Shown one piece after another: positions 35,567 through 45,168 of a stretch of DNA of 57,411 bases. This DNA comes from a virus, in IMG/VR virus record IMGVR_UViG_3300042465_005697, positions 92,280-149,690 of that record; one strand, 5' to 3'. The stretch's first letter is position 1; every line of letters starts with the position of its first letter. The notes under the pieces were generated by a model. That model had not been told where the DNA came from. It saw only the letters and a program-made list of their open reading frames with translations, and made no database searches. The translations under genes and the position numbers were made by a program.

Positions 35567-36028
35567 ATGAGAAGAAATGTAAAATACGACGGTAATAATG
35601 AATTACGTAAAAAAATAATTGAGTTTTGGGTTAGTGAGAACGCAATTAACTTAGAAGAATCTGAACGTAGAGTTGATGATGTAATCTTTGTTGAGTTTTA
35701 TAATGATGAGATTATTGGTTTATGTTCTGGAATCCAAATGAATGTTCCTGAGTTATCCGGCAATTTTTTATATTACCGAACATACACCTCCACAAAATGG
35801 AGAAATCTTAAAATAGCACAAGGATTATTTAACGAGACGTATAATTTATTAAACAATTCTGAAACAAATTTATCGGGAATATATGTGGTATTTGAAAGTC
35901 CGATCTTGAATGAGTTCAATAAAAAATATGTTCTTAAGGATTATTCTAACTTAACATTAATTAAAATTAACGAACAAGGTCAACAAGTTAGAGTGTCGTA
36001 TTTTGATAATAAAACCATCACACAATAA
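35567..36028 (+). CDS. GNAT-like protein
   Basis: 153 residues. Pattern of an N-acetyltransferase fold: VIFVEFYNDEIIGLCSG as strands with the conserved Gly, then NFLYYRTYTSTKWRNLKIAQ as the acetyl-CoA loop (R-x-x-x-I-A), then GLFNETYNLL. It follows the fibre gene by 12 nt, so a fibre-modifying or fibre-assembly role is possible. Moderate confidence. Confidence 0.45.
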   Translation: MRRNVKYDGNNELRKKIIEFWVSENAINLEESERRVDDVIFVEFYNDEIIGLCSGIQMNVPELSGNFLYYRTYTSTKWRNLKIAQGLFNETYNLLNNSETNLSGIYVVFESPILNEFNKKYVLKDYSNLTLIKINEQGQQVRVSYFDNKTITQ

Positions 36029-36073
36029 GTTCGTCTTAATTCACTTTAATAAATATCTTAATATATTTCAAAT

Positions 36074-36820
36074 ATGTTTGTAACTGTTTGTAATAAAGAA
36101 TATCTTATTGGGTTTGAGGTGATGTTAAAATCATTAATTGATAATAACCCAAGGGTTGTAAATGAAAATATACCATTCATAATTATAAGTAATGATATTA
36201 GTGAGGACGATTTGTTTGTTAGCAAACAAATCCATAACAATATTGACATTAAAAATTTCAATCAAACAAAATATTATGAGATTGATGAGTTAAAGAAGAT
36301 TAAAATGGCATTTGGGGATTACACCAAATATGAAATATTCTCAATTCAAGACACAAATAAAATCATATTTTTAGATTCCGACACTTTAATTTTAGGGAAT
36401 ATTGATTACCTCATAGACTTTAAAGAAGACTTTGGTGCGGTAAGAGAATTATATATTGACCAACATAATACGGGTGTTATGGTTATTGGGAAAAAATATC
36501 TAAACAAACAAATTACAAATGATTTAATAAATCTTACGCAAAGATACGGAATTACAGAACATTTAGATCAAGATATAATTAATAATTATTTTACAGATGT
36601 TATTACAGATATCCCAATCTCATACAATTATTTAAAAATATATTCAAAACAAATATTCCAAAACACCGGATTACCAAACCATATTAAGATTTTACATTTT
36701 ATTGTTAAAAAACCTTGGCAAAACAAACCATTAGTTTTATTGGAAGAAGGGACATTATGGCAAGAAAGATATTGGTTTGAATACCATTCAAAAATATTAA
36801 AATTAAATTATAATGGTTAA
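36074..36820 (+). CDS. GT8-like glycosyltransferase
   Basis: 248 residues. GT-A of the glycogenin/GT8 sort: VCNKEYLIGFEVMLKSLI, KIIFLDSDTLILGNIDYLI (D-x-D), HNTGVMVIGKKYL, HLDQDIINNYF and a His-containing end (IKILHFIVKKPWQNK). It overlaps the next gene by 8 bases, so the two enzymes are co-produced. Predicted to start or extend a glycan, likely on fibre proteins. Confidence 0.8.
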   Translation: MFVTVCNKEYLIGFEVMLKSLIDNNPRVVNENIPFIIISNDISEDDLFVSKQIHNNIDIKNFNQTKYYEIDELKKIKMAFGDYTKYEIFSIQDTNKIIFLDSDTLILGNIDYLIDFKEDFGAVRELYIDQHNTGVMVIGKKYLNKQITNDLINLTQRYGITEHLDQDIINNYFTDVITDIPISYNYLKIYSKQIFQNTGLPNHIKILHFIVKKPWQNKPLVLLEEGTLWQERYWFEYHSKILKLNYNG

Positions 36821-37730
36821 ACGTCATTACGATCAAAGTGAGTTGTTGGATTATGTTGAGTTGGATCCAAAGACAAAAACATTAGTTGATAAAACAATAT
36901 TACTTCATTTTGATTCTTTTTGTTTGGGTGATACAATTTGTTTTGCATCATTAATAGACCCATTTATTAATTTCCACAAACCAAAAAAAGTTTTAATCTC
37001 AACATTTTTTCCCCATCTTTTAGTATCAACAAATTTAAGTTATGAATTTATTAATGCAAACCAAAAGAAAAGGATTGTTGTGGATAAACTTATTAATGTT
37101 GGTTATGATAAGGGTAGTTTATCTCATACGTTAGGTGGAATGTTTTATGCTGCAAAGGAAAAGTTAATGATACCCCAGGACACAAAACCTGTTAAACCAC
37201 CAATGATATTAAAATTTAGGAACCCAAAACCTAATAAAATAACAATTGGTCCTGAATCATTAAAAGATATTGCCAAATGGACAAAGGATGGTTGGCAATC
37301 GGTTGTTAATAAATTGGTTGAACATAAATACGATGTTTATAATGTATCCTATGAAAATACGATGAACTTACAAAATGTAACACCAATTCACGGAAATGAT
37401 GATATTAATATTTCAATAGACCATATTTTAGATTCAAAATTTTTTATTGGATTATCTTCAGGTCTTGCTTGGGTTGCATGGGCATATGGTGTTCCCGTTG
37501 TTATGATCTCAGGATTTACAAAAGACCATAACGAATTTGATTGTTTTAGGGTTAGAAACCATAATGTTTGTAATGGATGTTTTAATGTGGTGCAAAACAT
37601 AAAAACAAAATGCCCAATATTCTTGGGAACAAATCGTGAGAACGAATGTCATAAGACAATAACACCTGATATGGTTATTGACCAAATTAATAATGTAATC
37701 AAGTTTACAAACAACGAATATAAACTATAA
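36813..37730 (+). CDS. TibC/BAHT-like autotransporter heptosyltransferase homologue
   Basis: 305 residues. The C-terminal half follows the autotransporter O-heptosyltransferase pattern: FFIGLSSGLAWVAWAYGVPV, VVMISGFTKDHNEFDCFRVR, NHNVCNGCFNVVQNI and NECHKTITPDMVIDQINN. Four Cys (C-x2-C, C-x10-C, C-x11-C) sit where TibC binds iron. N-terminal Rossmann region: ILLHFDSFCLGDTICFAS. In bacteria this family adds heptose to Ser residues of autotransporter beta-rolls. Here it is three genes after a beta-roll fibre. Family call strong; target inferred. Confidence 0.85.
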   Translation: MVKRHYDQSELLDYVELDPKTKTLVDKTILLHFDSFCLGDTICFASLIDPFINFHKPKKVLISTFFPHLLVSTNLSYEFINANQKKRIVVDKLINVGYDKGSLSHTLGGMFYAAKEKLMIPQDTKPVKPPMILKFRNPKPNKITIGPESLKDIAKWTKDGWQSVVNKLVEHKYDVYNVSYENTMNLQNVTPIHGNDDINISIDHILDSKFFIGLSSGLAWVAWAYGVPVVMISGFTKDHNEFDCFRVRNHNVCNGCFNVVQNIKTKCPIFLGTNRENECHKTITPDMVIDQINNVIKFTNNEYKL

Positions 37731-37738
37731 TTTTTTAT

Positions 37739-38626
37739 ATGGAAAAAAAATACTCATTATTTCATATTGAGGGTGGTTTAGGTAAACACGTTTGTGCAAC
37801 GGCAGTTGCTAAATGTATTAAAAATAATCACCCCGATAGAGAATTGATTGTTGTATGTGCATATCCCGAAGTTTTTTTAAATCTACCATTTGTAGATAGA
37901 GTTTATCGGATTGGTATTACCCCTTATTTTTATGAAGATTATGTTGAGGGTAAGGATACTTTAATTTTTAAACACGAACCTTATTTCACGGACGAACATA
38001 TACACAAAACATTACCACTTATTGAGAGTTGGTCAAAATTGTTTAATTTAAACTACCAAGGAGAAACTCCTGAACTTGTTTTTAATGTAAGACAAAAACA
38101 AATTGGATACAATAAATGGAAGAGGGAGAGACCAATTATGGTTATCCAAACCAATGGTGGTCCGTTAAATGAACAACCATATCCATATTCTTGGACTAGA
38201 GACATCCCTTATGAAGTTGCCGAACAACTTGTTAAAACTTTTGAGAATGATTACCATATCATCCAAATTTGTAGAGACAAGTCAAATGGAATACCAGGAA
38301 CTGAAGTAATAACAGAACAAATGTCCAATATGGAATTGTTTTGGTTATTGGCAATGTCAGATAAAAGAATTTTAATTGACTCTTGTTTGCAACACGCATC
38401 AATGGCAATGGGATTACCATCAACGGTATTGTGGGTTGGAACATCACCAAAAACATTTGGATATAACATCCATAAAAATATCATTGCAAATATCCCTAAA
38501 ACTGTTAAGTCACCAGATAGTTATCTGTTTGATTTTAATTTTAATGGACTGACTCACGAATGTCCTTTATTAGATTTTAATATATTTGATATTAATGAAA
38601 TAATTTACGAAACAAAAACAACTTAA
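37739..38626 (+). CDS. GT9-like heptosyltransferase-family protein
   Basis: 295 residues. GT-B shape: SLFHIEGGLGKHVCATAVAK at the start (GG-G-K loop as in ADP-heptose LPS transferases), PIMVIQTNGGPLNE, then LLAMSDKRILIDSCLQHASM and AMGLPSTVLWVGTSP, which match the donor site of GT9 (H-A-x-x-A-x-G-x-P). Starts 8 nt after the TibC-like gene. Could extend the sugar added by that enzyme. Confidence 0.7.
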   Translation: MEKKYSLFHIEGGLGKHVCATAVAKCIKNNHPDRELIVVCAYPEVFLNLPFVDRVYRIGITPYFYEDYVEGKDTLIFKHEPYFTDEHIHKTLPLIESWSKLFNLNYQGETPELVFNVRQKQIGYNKWKRERPIMVIQTNGGPLNEQPYPYSWTRDIPYEVAEQLVKTFENDYHIIQICRDKSNGIPGTEVITEQMSNMELFWLLAMSDKRILIDSCLQHASMAMGLPSTVLWVGTSPKTFGYNIHKNIIANIPKTVKSPDSYLFDFNFNGLTHECPLLDFNIFDINEIIYETKTT

Positions 38627-38627
38627 T

Positions 38628-39446
38628 ATGGTACAAAAGATATTCTTTCAAAGTTCCCTACCAAGAGCGGGATCAACATTACTACAAAATGTTATGGGGC
38701 AAAATCCTGACTTCTATGTAACCCCAACATCGGGTGTTTTAGAGTTGGTGTATGCCGCAAGAAACAATTATACAAATTCACCCGAATTTAAAGCCCAAGA
38801 CACAGAGTTAATGAAAGACGGGTTCCTTTCTTTTTGTAAGAATGGGATGGAAGGGTTTTTTAATGGTGTAACAGATAAACCTTATGTTATAGACAAAAGT
38901 AGAGGTTGGGGTGTTCATTATGGGTTTTTAAATTCATTCTACCCAAACCCTAAGATCATTTGTATGGTTAGAGATTTAAGAGGTGTTTTTGCTTCAATGG
39001 AAAAAAACTTCAGAAAAAATCAACATATGGATTCAGGTTTGGTAAATCACGCAACTATGGTTGGTACCACAACAGAAAAGAGAATTGATACTTGGGCTCA
39101 AAGTCAGCCCGTTGGTATGGCAATTGAGAGATTACAACAAATGTTTAAGGAGGGTGTTGATAAAAAAGTGTTGTTTGTTAAGTTTGAAGATTTTACTTCC
39201 AACCCGGCAAGTGAGATGAGAAGAATTTATGAATATTTGGAACTTCCTTATTTTGAACACGACTTTAATAATGTTGAACAGATGACTAAAGAAGATGATA
39301 GTGTTTATGGTATCTATGGTGATCACAAGATAAAAAACAAAATAGAACCATTAAGAAATGATTTTAACGATGTTTTGGGTGTTAATGCTAGTAACTGGAT
39401 TAAAACAAACTATAAATGGTATTACGATCAATTTTTATATTTTTAA
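38628..39446 (+). CDS. Sulfotransferase
   Basis: 272 residues. Transfers sulfate from PAPS. The 5'-phosphosulfate loop is SSLPRAGSTLLQNVMG (residues 9-24) and the 3'-phosphate site is CMVRDLRGVFASMEK (about residues 112-126). The general shape is that of the Sulfotransfer family (PF13469/PF00685). It follows the heptosyltransferase by one nt and precedes APS kinase by 3 nt, so donor synthesis and use are in one unit. Acceptor unknown; fibre glycans or host sugars are candidates. Confidence 0.88.
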   Translation: MVQKIFFQSSLPRAGSTLLQNVMGQNPDFYVTPTSGVLELVYAARNNYTNSPEFKAQDTELMKDGFLSFCKNGMEGFFNGVTDKPYVIDKSRGWGVHYGFLNSFYPNPKIICMVRDLRGVFASMEKNFRKNQHMDSGLVNHATMVGTTTEKRIDTWAQSQPVGMAIERLQQMFKEGVDKKVLFVKFEDFTSNPASEMRRIYEYLELPYFEHDFNNVEQMTKEDDSVYGIYGDHKIKNKIEPLRNDFNDVLGVNASNWIKTNYKWYYDQFLYF

Positions 39447-39449
39447 TTT

Positions 39450-39890
39450 ATGATTTATTGGCTTACGGGACAACCGTCCCACGGAAAAACAGTTTTAGGT
39501 GAAATGATGAAAAATCATCTTGAGAAAACACAAGAACAACCATACAGAATTGATGGTGATGATCTTAGAGATTTATTTACAAACAAAGATTATTCTATGA
39601 AAGGTAGGGTAACAAATGTGGATGCCGCTCAGAAGATTGCACATTATTTACATAACCAAGGATATACTGTAATCGTAACTTTGGTTTCACCTTATTTAGA
39701 TCAACGAGAAGAGTTTAAACAAATGCTCGGTGAAGGTATTAAGGAAATTTATATTCATTGCAATGAACCAAGAGAGAGAGATGATTTTGCGGTTGCAGGT
39801 TATCAACCACCACAAAAAAACTTTATTGATATTGATACAACAAACGATACTCCAGAAGAATCATTAAAACTAATATTAAAAAATATATGA
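39450..39890 (+). CDS. cysC: Adenylylsulfate (APS) kinase
   Basis: 146 residues, shorter than the ~190-200 of bacterial CysC. Walker A is LTGQPSHGKTVLGEMM (residues 5-20), the nucleotide/APS-site RIDGDDLRDLFTN (33-45), and VTLVSPYLDQREEFKQML the family motif; a typical SPY...R pattern. It phosphorylates APS to PAPS, the donor for the sulfotransferase just upstream. It ends in TGA overlapping the next ATG (ATGA), so translation is coupled. Confidence 0.9.
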   Translation: MIYWLTGQPSHGKTVLGEMMKNHLEKTQEQPYRIDGDDLRDLFTNKDYSMKGRVTNVDAAQKIAHYLHNQGYTVIVTLVSPYLDQREEFKQMLGEGIKEIYIHCNEPRERDDFAVAGYQPPQKNFIDIDTTNDTPEESLKLILKNI

Positions 39891-40351
39891 ATTGGGAAGT
39901 AAAAAATCACGGTGGAGAACCAACAAATAATTCGGATAAAAAATATGCAATCTTTATTGGGAGATATCAACCACCACATTTTGGGCATTTAAATCTTATA
40001 GATCAAAAATTAAATGAAGGTATACCGGCACTTATTATGGTTAGAGATATTGCTCCTGACGATAAAAATCCTTTTACCACAGAACAAACAGTTTCTATGT
40101 TAGAGAAATATTATCATTCAAAGAATAAAGATGTTAAGGTTATGGTTATTCCTGATATTGAGTCCGTTAATTATGGTAGAGGTGTTGGTTATGAAATAAA
40201 TGAATTTACTCCACCAGACAATATCGGGTTTATTTCTGCAACAAAGGTTAGAGAATCAATAAAAAATGGTGAAGATGGGTGGAGAACTATGATTGATGAT
40301 TCCATTCAAGACGATGTAATTAAATATTTATCATATGAAATCACAAAGTAA
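39887..40351 (+). CDS. HxGH-type nucleotidylyltransferase, possible APS-forming enzyme
   Basis: 154 residues. Nucleotidyltransferase motifs: FIGRYQPPHFGHLNLI (HFGH at residues 31-34) and ISATKVRESIKNGEDGW (about 116-132), which parallels the ISGTxLR...G..W segment of ATP sulfurylase as well as cytidylyl/adenylyltransferases. It lies directly after APS kinase and shares ATGA overlap. The most economical reading is that it makes APS from ATP and sulfate, but it could activate another small molecule; no direct proof here. Confidence 0.7.
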   Translation: MNWEVKNHGGEPTNNSDKKYAIFIGRYQPPHFGHLNLIDQKLNEGIPALIMVRDIAPDDKNPFTTEQTVSMLEKYYHSKNKDVKVMVIPDIESVNYGRGVGYEINEFTPPDNIGFISATKVRESIKNGEDGWRTMIDDSIQDDVIKYLSYEITK

Positions 40352-40775
40352 AACTTATCAAATAAGATTCAATACTGTATCTACAGGTGAAAACGATAGA
40401 TGGAGATTAATTGAGAACGGAAATGAAACATTAGTTTCCGACATTTATATTGATGGACACACTTATACAACGAAAGATTGGATAGAGGATATCCAAGATT
40501 ATAAATGGCACATCAGTTGTGTTGGGCATTGTAAAGTTAAAAGTAATTGTGCTTACATCACAACAATTAAAGAAGAATCGGTATTATTAAGACATATTCT
40601 AAAAACAATTAGTTATAGATTGTTAGGAACATTAACTACCGTTATTGTTGCTTTAAGTTTGGGTGCAACTACAGAAGTGTCCGCATTATTAGGTGTGGGT
40701 GAATTGTTAATCAAACCTGTTATTTATTTCTTTCACGAAAGACTATGGTATAAGTTTATTAAGATTAAAAAATGA
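40335..40775 (+). CDS. Small membrane protein with DUF2061
   Basis: 146 residues. Residues 1-85 form a soluble domain (RWRLIENGNETLVSDIYIDG, KWHISCVGHCKVKSNCAYIT) I recall from other phages. The end is DUF2061: RHILKTISYRLLGTLTTVIV, ALSLGATTEVSALLGVGELL, IKPVIYFFHERLWYK, with two transmembrane helices. In bacteria DUF2061 proteins are found near sulfate-activation genes, which fits the position. It may help sulfate entry or anchor the complex; not shown. Overlaps the preceding gene by 17 bases. Confidence 0.75.
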   Translation: MKSQSKTYQIRFNTVSTGENDRWRLIENGNETLVSDIYIDGHTYTTKDWIEDIQDYKWHISCVGHCKVKSNCAYITTIKEESVLLRHILKTISYRLLGTLTTVIVALSLGATTEVSALLGVGELLIKPVIYFFHERLWYKFIKIKK

Positions 40776-40785
40776 TTTGAGGTTG

Positions 40786-40793
40786 TATTTATA
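40786..40793 (+). promoter_or_regulatory. Putative late promoter TATTTATA
   Basis: 11 nt before the ATG at 40805, after the sulfation set. Confidence 0.55.
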
Positions 40794-40804
40794 GTCTAAG
40801 AACT

Positions 40805-41614
40805 ATGGATCAAACAATTACAATTCAAAGCATAAATTATTCTGGTGAAAGTGCCGAAATAATTTTTAATCCTGATAATGACCCAATTGTCATTAATTTA
40901 AGTGCTCATACGTTACCTTATTTTTTTGATTCTTCATTATTAACTCCACCGAGAGAAATTTATGGGACTTATAGTATTTTGGTTGATAATTGCACATACT
41001 TTCTTAACGTCCCAAGGTTAACACCAACACCTACACCGACGAGAACTCCAACGAGAACTCCAACACCAACTCCAACGCCAACAGTCACACCGACACCAAC
41101 GTTTGATCCGTGTAAGGTTCCGACACCAACACCAACGGTAACAAATACGCCAACAGTTACGCCAACACCAACATCTACGCCAGCACCAAGTTGTACTGAC
41201 CCTTGTTTCTGTGTAACAAAAACGCCAACACCGACACCAACACTTACACCAACAAATACTCCAACACCAACAACTTTCCCGGATAGTCCTGGGATTTATT
41301 ATGGTAAGTTTAATAATACCACAATAACAAGTGCGGACACAGGATCTTTGACGTTTATTTATACTAATAACCCACAAGATAGTTATGTAACATTTAATGT
41401 AGGTTTAGGGTATGGTTACATTCTTATCCCAACATATATACCACAACCAACAGGTTTTAGAAATAGTACCTTTGGTTGTTCAGGGTTTGTGATACCAACA
41501 AATAATATTGGGACGGTAGTTATAGTAGATGCGAATGGTATATTAATAACATATAACATATATAGAACATTTAATACTTTCGGAGGTCAAACCGATAGTT
41601 GGATGTGTAGTTAA
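40805..41614 (+). CDS. Virion protein with long Pro-Thr linkers
   Basis: 269 residues. Beta N-terminus (residues 1-75), then three Pro-Thr tracts ([19 protein letters not shown] and similar) broken by Cys-containing spacers ([23 protein letters not shown]), and a beta C-terminal domain of ~100 residues. PT linkers act as extended, rigid spacers in fibres and adhesins. Probably displays the end domain from the virion. The PT coding strand makes an antisense frame that is not real. Confidence 0.65.
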   Translation: MDQTITIQSINYSGESAEIIFNPDNDPIVINLSAHTLPYFFDSSLLTPPREIYGTYSILVDNCTYFLNVPRLTPTPTPTRTPTRTPTPTPTPTVTPTPTFDPCKVPTPTPTVTNTPTVTPTPTSTPAPSCTDPCFCVTKTPTPTPTLTPTNTPTPTTFPDSPGIYYGKFNNTTITSADTGSLTFIYTNNPQDSYVTFNVGLGYGYILIPTYIPQPTGFRNSTFGCSGFVIPTNNIGTVVIVDANGILITYNIYRTFNTFGGQTDSWMCS

Positions 41615-41628
41615 AAAAATAAAGAATT

Positions 41629-43743
41629 ATGATGAGTTTTAGTCTTTCAGGGGGAGTTGAAGTTTTCGGGTTTATATCACCATCGGAACCAACAGATACA
41701 TATCCAGTTATAGATCCAATTTATGGTATTGACGGTTTAAGAAACGTGGATACGATTTTAGATTTAGATAATATACCTGATTTACGAAGACGTGCGGGTA
41801 TGGTTGTGGGGGTTAGTGGTGGAACCGAATATTACAAATTAAATCCTTCTCCGTGGAATTTTGATTTTACCGATTGGTCTGTGTTTAACTCTAGTAGTGA
41901 TTACTTACCGTTATCGGGAGGTACAGTTACGGGTTCAACAATTTTTACCCAAGGACTAACCGCAAATACAATATCGGCAACAACATATGATAATTTACCC
42001 ATTACAGGGGCAACAAGTGTAGGAACGGGACTTACAATCTTTGATAGTGTTGTTGATAGAACAATACAAATAAATACCATTACCGGTGATGATTTAGGTA
42101 AAATACTTGCAACCACAACAAACAATACCATACAAGTAGGTATTAATGAAGAAAATTTAGATTTATGGCCATTAGTCGTTCAAGGAAATAGATTGTTAAG
42201 TGGTGGTGTATCATATGTTAGTGGGTTAACATTTAGTGTTAGTCCAGTCCAATATATTATTGATGGATCAATTTATACCATACAATCACCTACAACAGTT
42301 GTATTAAATTCTGGTGACACTCTATACGATAGAATTGACGTTATTGTTGCTGACATTAGTGGTAATACGATAGTCGTCCAAGGAATCCCTTCAACAAACC
42401 CTGAAAAACCAGACATAGATGAATCTATTGAGGTTGAGGTTACTTTTGTAATTGTAAGGGCAAATAGTGTGACCGCAGATATTGATGGGTTTATAATTTA
42501 TAATGAAAATTTGGGGTCTCCAGCTGAATGGAATTTTGGTGTTGGGGGAACCCAATCGGCAAGAATAATTGGATCATCAACAGGAAATACATATAGTGGA
42601 ACAACATCAATTAGGGTTAGTGGAGTAACTGCATCAAACTATAATACATATTTTAGATTGACGGGAAATACGTCTGTAGATACCAATAACTATGCAACCT
42701 TACAATTCGCACTTAAAAATTTATCAGTAAACACTATTCAAAATAGGATTAGAATAAGATTTTTAACAACAGGTGGAACACAAAACGGTAGTGTGGTTTA
42801 TATGAATGCCGCAGGAACTTCAGGGTATGTACAATATAGTAGTACTAACACATCAACTTGGCAACTTATATCAATACCATTATGGAGATTTTATTTAACA
42901 AACACTAATGTTCAAGTTGTTGAAATAGCGTTTTACCCATTAAATGGAAGTGTTACCTCAAATTATTATTTTGACCTTATTGAGTTTGTTGAAGGTACCT
43001 CATCATCACCACCATCAAATTCGTGGACAAAAATTAAGGGGGATAGTGCCACAACAATAATTGCACCCAACCCAAATGCGACGTTAACAATTTCAGGTGG
43101 AACAAATATTAGTTCATCAATATCTGGATCATCTACCGTTGTATTAAATTTGGATAATAACATTTTACTTAATAGTGTTAGTGCAACAACAATAAGTGGG
43201 GGAACATTTTATGGAAACGGAGCATTATTAACAGGATCAGGACAAAATATTGTAACCATAATTGGTTCGGGTTCGACCTTACCATTATTTACAATACAAG
43301 GATCTAGTGGTGAATTATTTAGCGTTACCGATAGTTTAACGGGATCTTTATTTAGTGTTAATGATATTTCAGGACTCCCAATACTTGAGGTGTTTTCAGA
43401 TAATACAACATTAATGGGTGATTATTTATCACCGTCTTTAAACACAACAAAAAGAGTTAGTGCGGGAATAGGAACAACCGCAATCTATTCTATACCTATT
43501 AGTGCCTACACAGGTGCGTTTTTTGACTATACGGTTAGTGACGGGACAAATTTAAGGTCTGGAAACATTATGTCCATATTTAATAACTTAACAATAAATT
43601 ATAAAGAGGACTCAACAACAGATATTGGTAACACAAGTGGTATAACATTTAATATGATAATAAGTGGTGGGACATCGGCAGTATTGCAAACATCAGGAAC
43701 AACTGCTGGGTGGACAGTAAAAACAATAGTAAGAAGTATATAA
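41629..43743 (+). CDS. Tail fibre/adhesin with TSG-rich beta repeats
   Basis: 704 residues (second codon also ATG). Residues 85-140 have DYLPLSGGTVTGSTIFTQGL and YDNLPITGATSVGTGLTIFD, the fibre repeat also seen in other tail fibres. Residues ~300-470 look like a carbohydrate-binding jelly roll (IRVSGVTASNYNTYFRLTGN, YYFDLIEFVEG). The end is beta-rich. One of a row of adhesins on the plus strand; stop spaced 1 nt from the LamG gene. Confidence 0.7.
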   Translation: MMSFSLSGGVEVFGFISPSEPTDTYPVIDPIYGIDGLRNVDTILDLDNIPDLRRRAGMVVGVSGGTEYYKLNPSPWNFDFTDWSVFNSSSDYLPLSGGTVTGSTIFTQGLTANTISATTYDNLPITGATSVGTGLTIFDSVVDRTIQINTITGDDLGKILATTTNNTIQVGINEENLDLWPLVVQGNRLLSGGVSYVSGLTFSVSPVQYIIDGSIYTIQSPTTVVLNSGDTLYDRIDVIVADISGNTIVVQGIPSTNPEKPDIDESIEVEVTFVIVRANSVTADIDGFIIYNENLGSPAEWNFGVGGTQSARIIGSSTGNTYSGTTSIRVSGVTASNYNTYFRLTGNTSVDTNNYATLQFALKNLSVNTIQNRIRIRFLTTGGTQNGSVVYMNAAGTSGYVQYSSTNTSTWQLISIPLWRFYLTNTNVQVVEIAFYPLNGSVTSNYYFDLIEFVEGTSSSPPSNSWTKIKGDSATTIIAPNPNATLTISGGTNISSSISGSSTVVLNLDNNILLNSVSATTISGGTFYGNGALLTGSGQNIVTIIGSGSTLPLFTIQGSSGELFSVTDSLTGSLFSVNDISGLPILEVFSDNTTLMGDYLSPSLNTTKRVSAGIGTTAIYSIPISAYTGAFFDYTVSDGTNLRSGNIMSIFNNLTINYKEDSTTDIGNTSGITFNMIISGGTSAVLQTSGTTAGWTVKTIVRSI

Positions 43744-43744
43744 T

Positions 43745-44476
43745 ATGAGTTTTAATTTTTCACCAAAAATTTCGTCATTAGATAGTTTAATTTACTATCT
43801 TGATGCATCTAACCCGAGATCATATATTTCAGGGTCTACGACTTGGTATGATATAAGTAGAACCGGAGTGAATGGGACATTAGTTAATGGACCTACATTT
43901 AGTAGTGAAAATGGTGGGAGTATTGTTTTTGATGGTATAGATGATTATATTGGGTTATCTCAAATAACCGCAAACCAAACCATTGGTAATTATACAATAT
44001 CATTATGGATAAGTTTTACAAACACAATAACCCCATCAAACGTAATTAATTTTATGTTAATGGAAGCTCAAAACACTTTGCTTGGTGGTGTTGATAATTA
44101 CATTTCTTTACTAGGTAATACCACCGTTCCTGGAACAAATGGTCGCATACTATTTCAAACCTTTAATCCATTAAGTGTTCTATATAGTACTACTAATACA
44201 TGGATTGGGGGTCAATGGTATAATATTGTAGGTACTTATGATATATCAACATCTAGACAATCTATTTATGTAAATGGAATTTTAGAGGGGTCAACAACAA
44301 TTGCAAATTGTTACTTTAATACAAACACTTATTTTAATTTGGGTACATACACCGTACCTCCTAAACAATGGTTTTTTAATGGAAAAATGGCAAACTTTAT
44401 GGTTTATAAAAAAACATTAAGTTCTGATGAGATACTACAAAACTATAACACAATAAAACCTAAAATAACTAAATAA
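43745..44476 (+). CDS. LamG/concanavalin-like lectin-domain protein (1)
   Basis: 243 residues, no signal peptide. Laminin-G-like sandwich: LIYYLDASNPRSYISGSTTW, then GSIVFDGIDDYIGLS, NYTISLWISF, NIVGTYDISTSRQSIYVNGI and ANFMVYKKTLSSDEILQNYN. Likely binds a glycan on the host surface. First of three related genes in tandem; stop and next start share one base. Confidence 0.8.
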   Translation: MSFNFSPKISSLDSLIYYLDASNPRSYISGSTTWYDISRTGVNGTLVNGPTFSSENGGSIVFDGIDDYIGLSQITANQTIGNYTISLWISFTNTITPSNVINFMLMEAQNTLLGGVDNYISLLGNTTVPGTNGRILFQTFNPLSVLYSTTNTWIGGQWYNIVGTYDISTSRQSIYVNGILEGSTTIANCYFNTNTYFNLGTYTVPPKQWFFNGKMANFMVYKKTLSSDEILQNYNTIKPKITK

Positions 44477-45165
44477 TGTCTGGAAGAGTATCATATTATG
44501 GTGGGATAGTTAAAGATGGTTTAATTATAGATGTTGATGTTGCAAAATTAGATTCATACCCAAAAAGTGGTATTATATGGAATGATGTTTCAGGTCAAGG
44601 TAATAATTTAACTTTATCAGGACCTGTAAATTATCAACAGGATAATAATCTTTTTTTCCTTAATGGTTCAACAACCTATATGTACAGTAATAATTTTTTT
44701 CCAATTGAGGGTCCTGCAACAATATGTCTTCTTTGTAAACCAACGGCAACTGGGGGTAGAACATTTGTGTCAATATCAAATGTTACAGGAACTGTTGGAC
44801 CTTTTTCCGCATTCCAATTTGGGTATAGATCTGGTTTAGGGAATGCGTTAAGTGTTTGGAAATATGGTGGGGCGGTATTATCATCGTCAGGTGTGTTAAC
44901 TACTGGTGTATGGGCCTATATCTGTGTATCATATTCAACAACATCAATTAAAACATATATTAATGGGGTTTTAAGTAATACTGTTTTATCGCCCGTTTTA
45001 CAAACAGGATTGGGCAGATTTTTAATTGGGACATATAGACACTTACCAACACCATTAGAAGTTATGTTTGGAGATATTGTAATGTCTCAATATTATAATA
45101 GAATATTGAGTGATAGTGAAATCACTCAAAACTTTAACGCAATAAAGGCAAGAAAGGGATTATAA
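44476..45165 (+). CDS. LamG/concanavalin-like lectin-domain protein (2)
   Basis: 229 residues. Same plan as its neighbours but diverged: GLIIDVDVAKLDSYPKSGII, WNDVSGQGNNLTLSGPVN, VWAYICVSYSTTSIKTYING and SQYYNRILSDSEITQNFNAI. Paralogue of the genes on both sides. Confidence 0.75.
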   Translation: MSGRVSYYGGIVKDGLIIDVDVAKLDSYPKSGIIWNDVSGQGNNLTLSGPVNYQQDNNLFFLNGSTTYMYSNNFFPIEGPATICLLCKPTATGGRTFVSISNVTGTVGPFSAFQFGYRSGLGNALSVWKYGGAVLSSSGVLTTGVWAYICVSYSTTSIKTYINGVLSNTVLSPVLQTGLGRFLIGTYRHLPTPLEVMFGDIVMSQYYNRILSDSEITQNFNAIKARKGL

Positions 45166-45168
45166 ATT

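Noticed and set aside
41018-41377. Antisense Cys/Trp-rich protein of 119 residues
   Set aside because: It is the complement of Pro-Thr repeat codons, which always gives an open frame of Cys, Trp and Arg; no start signals.
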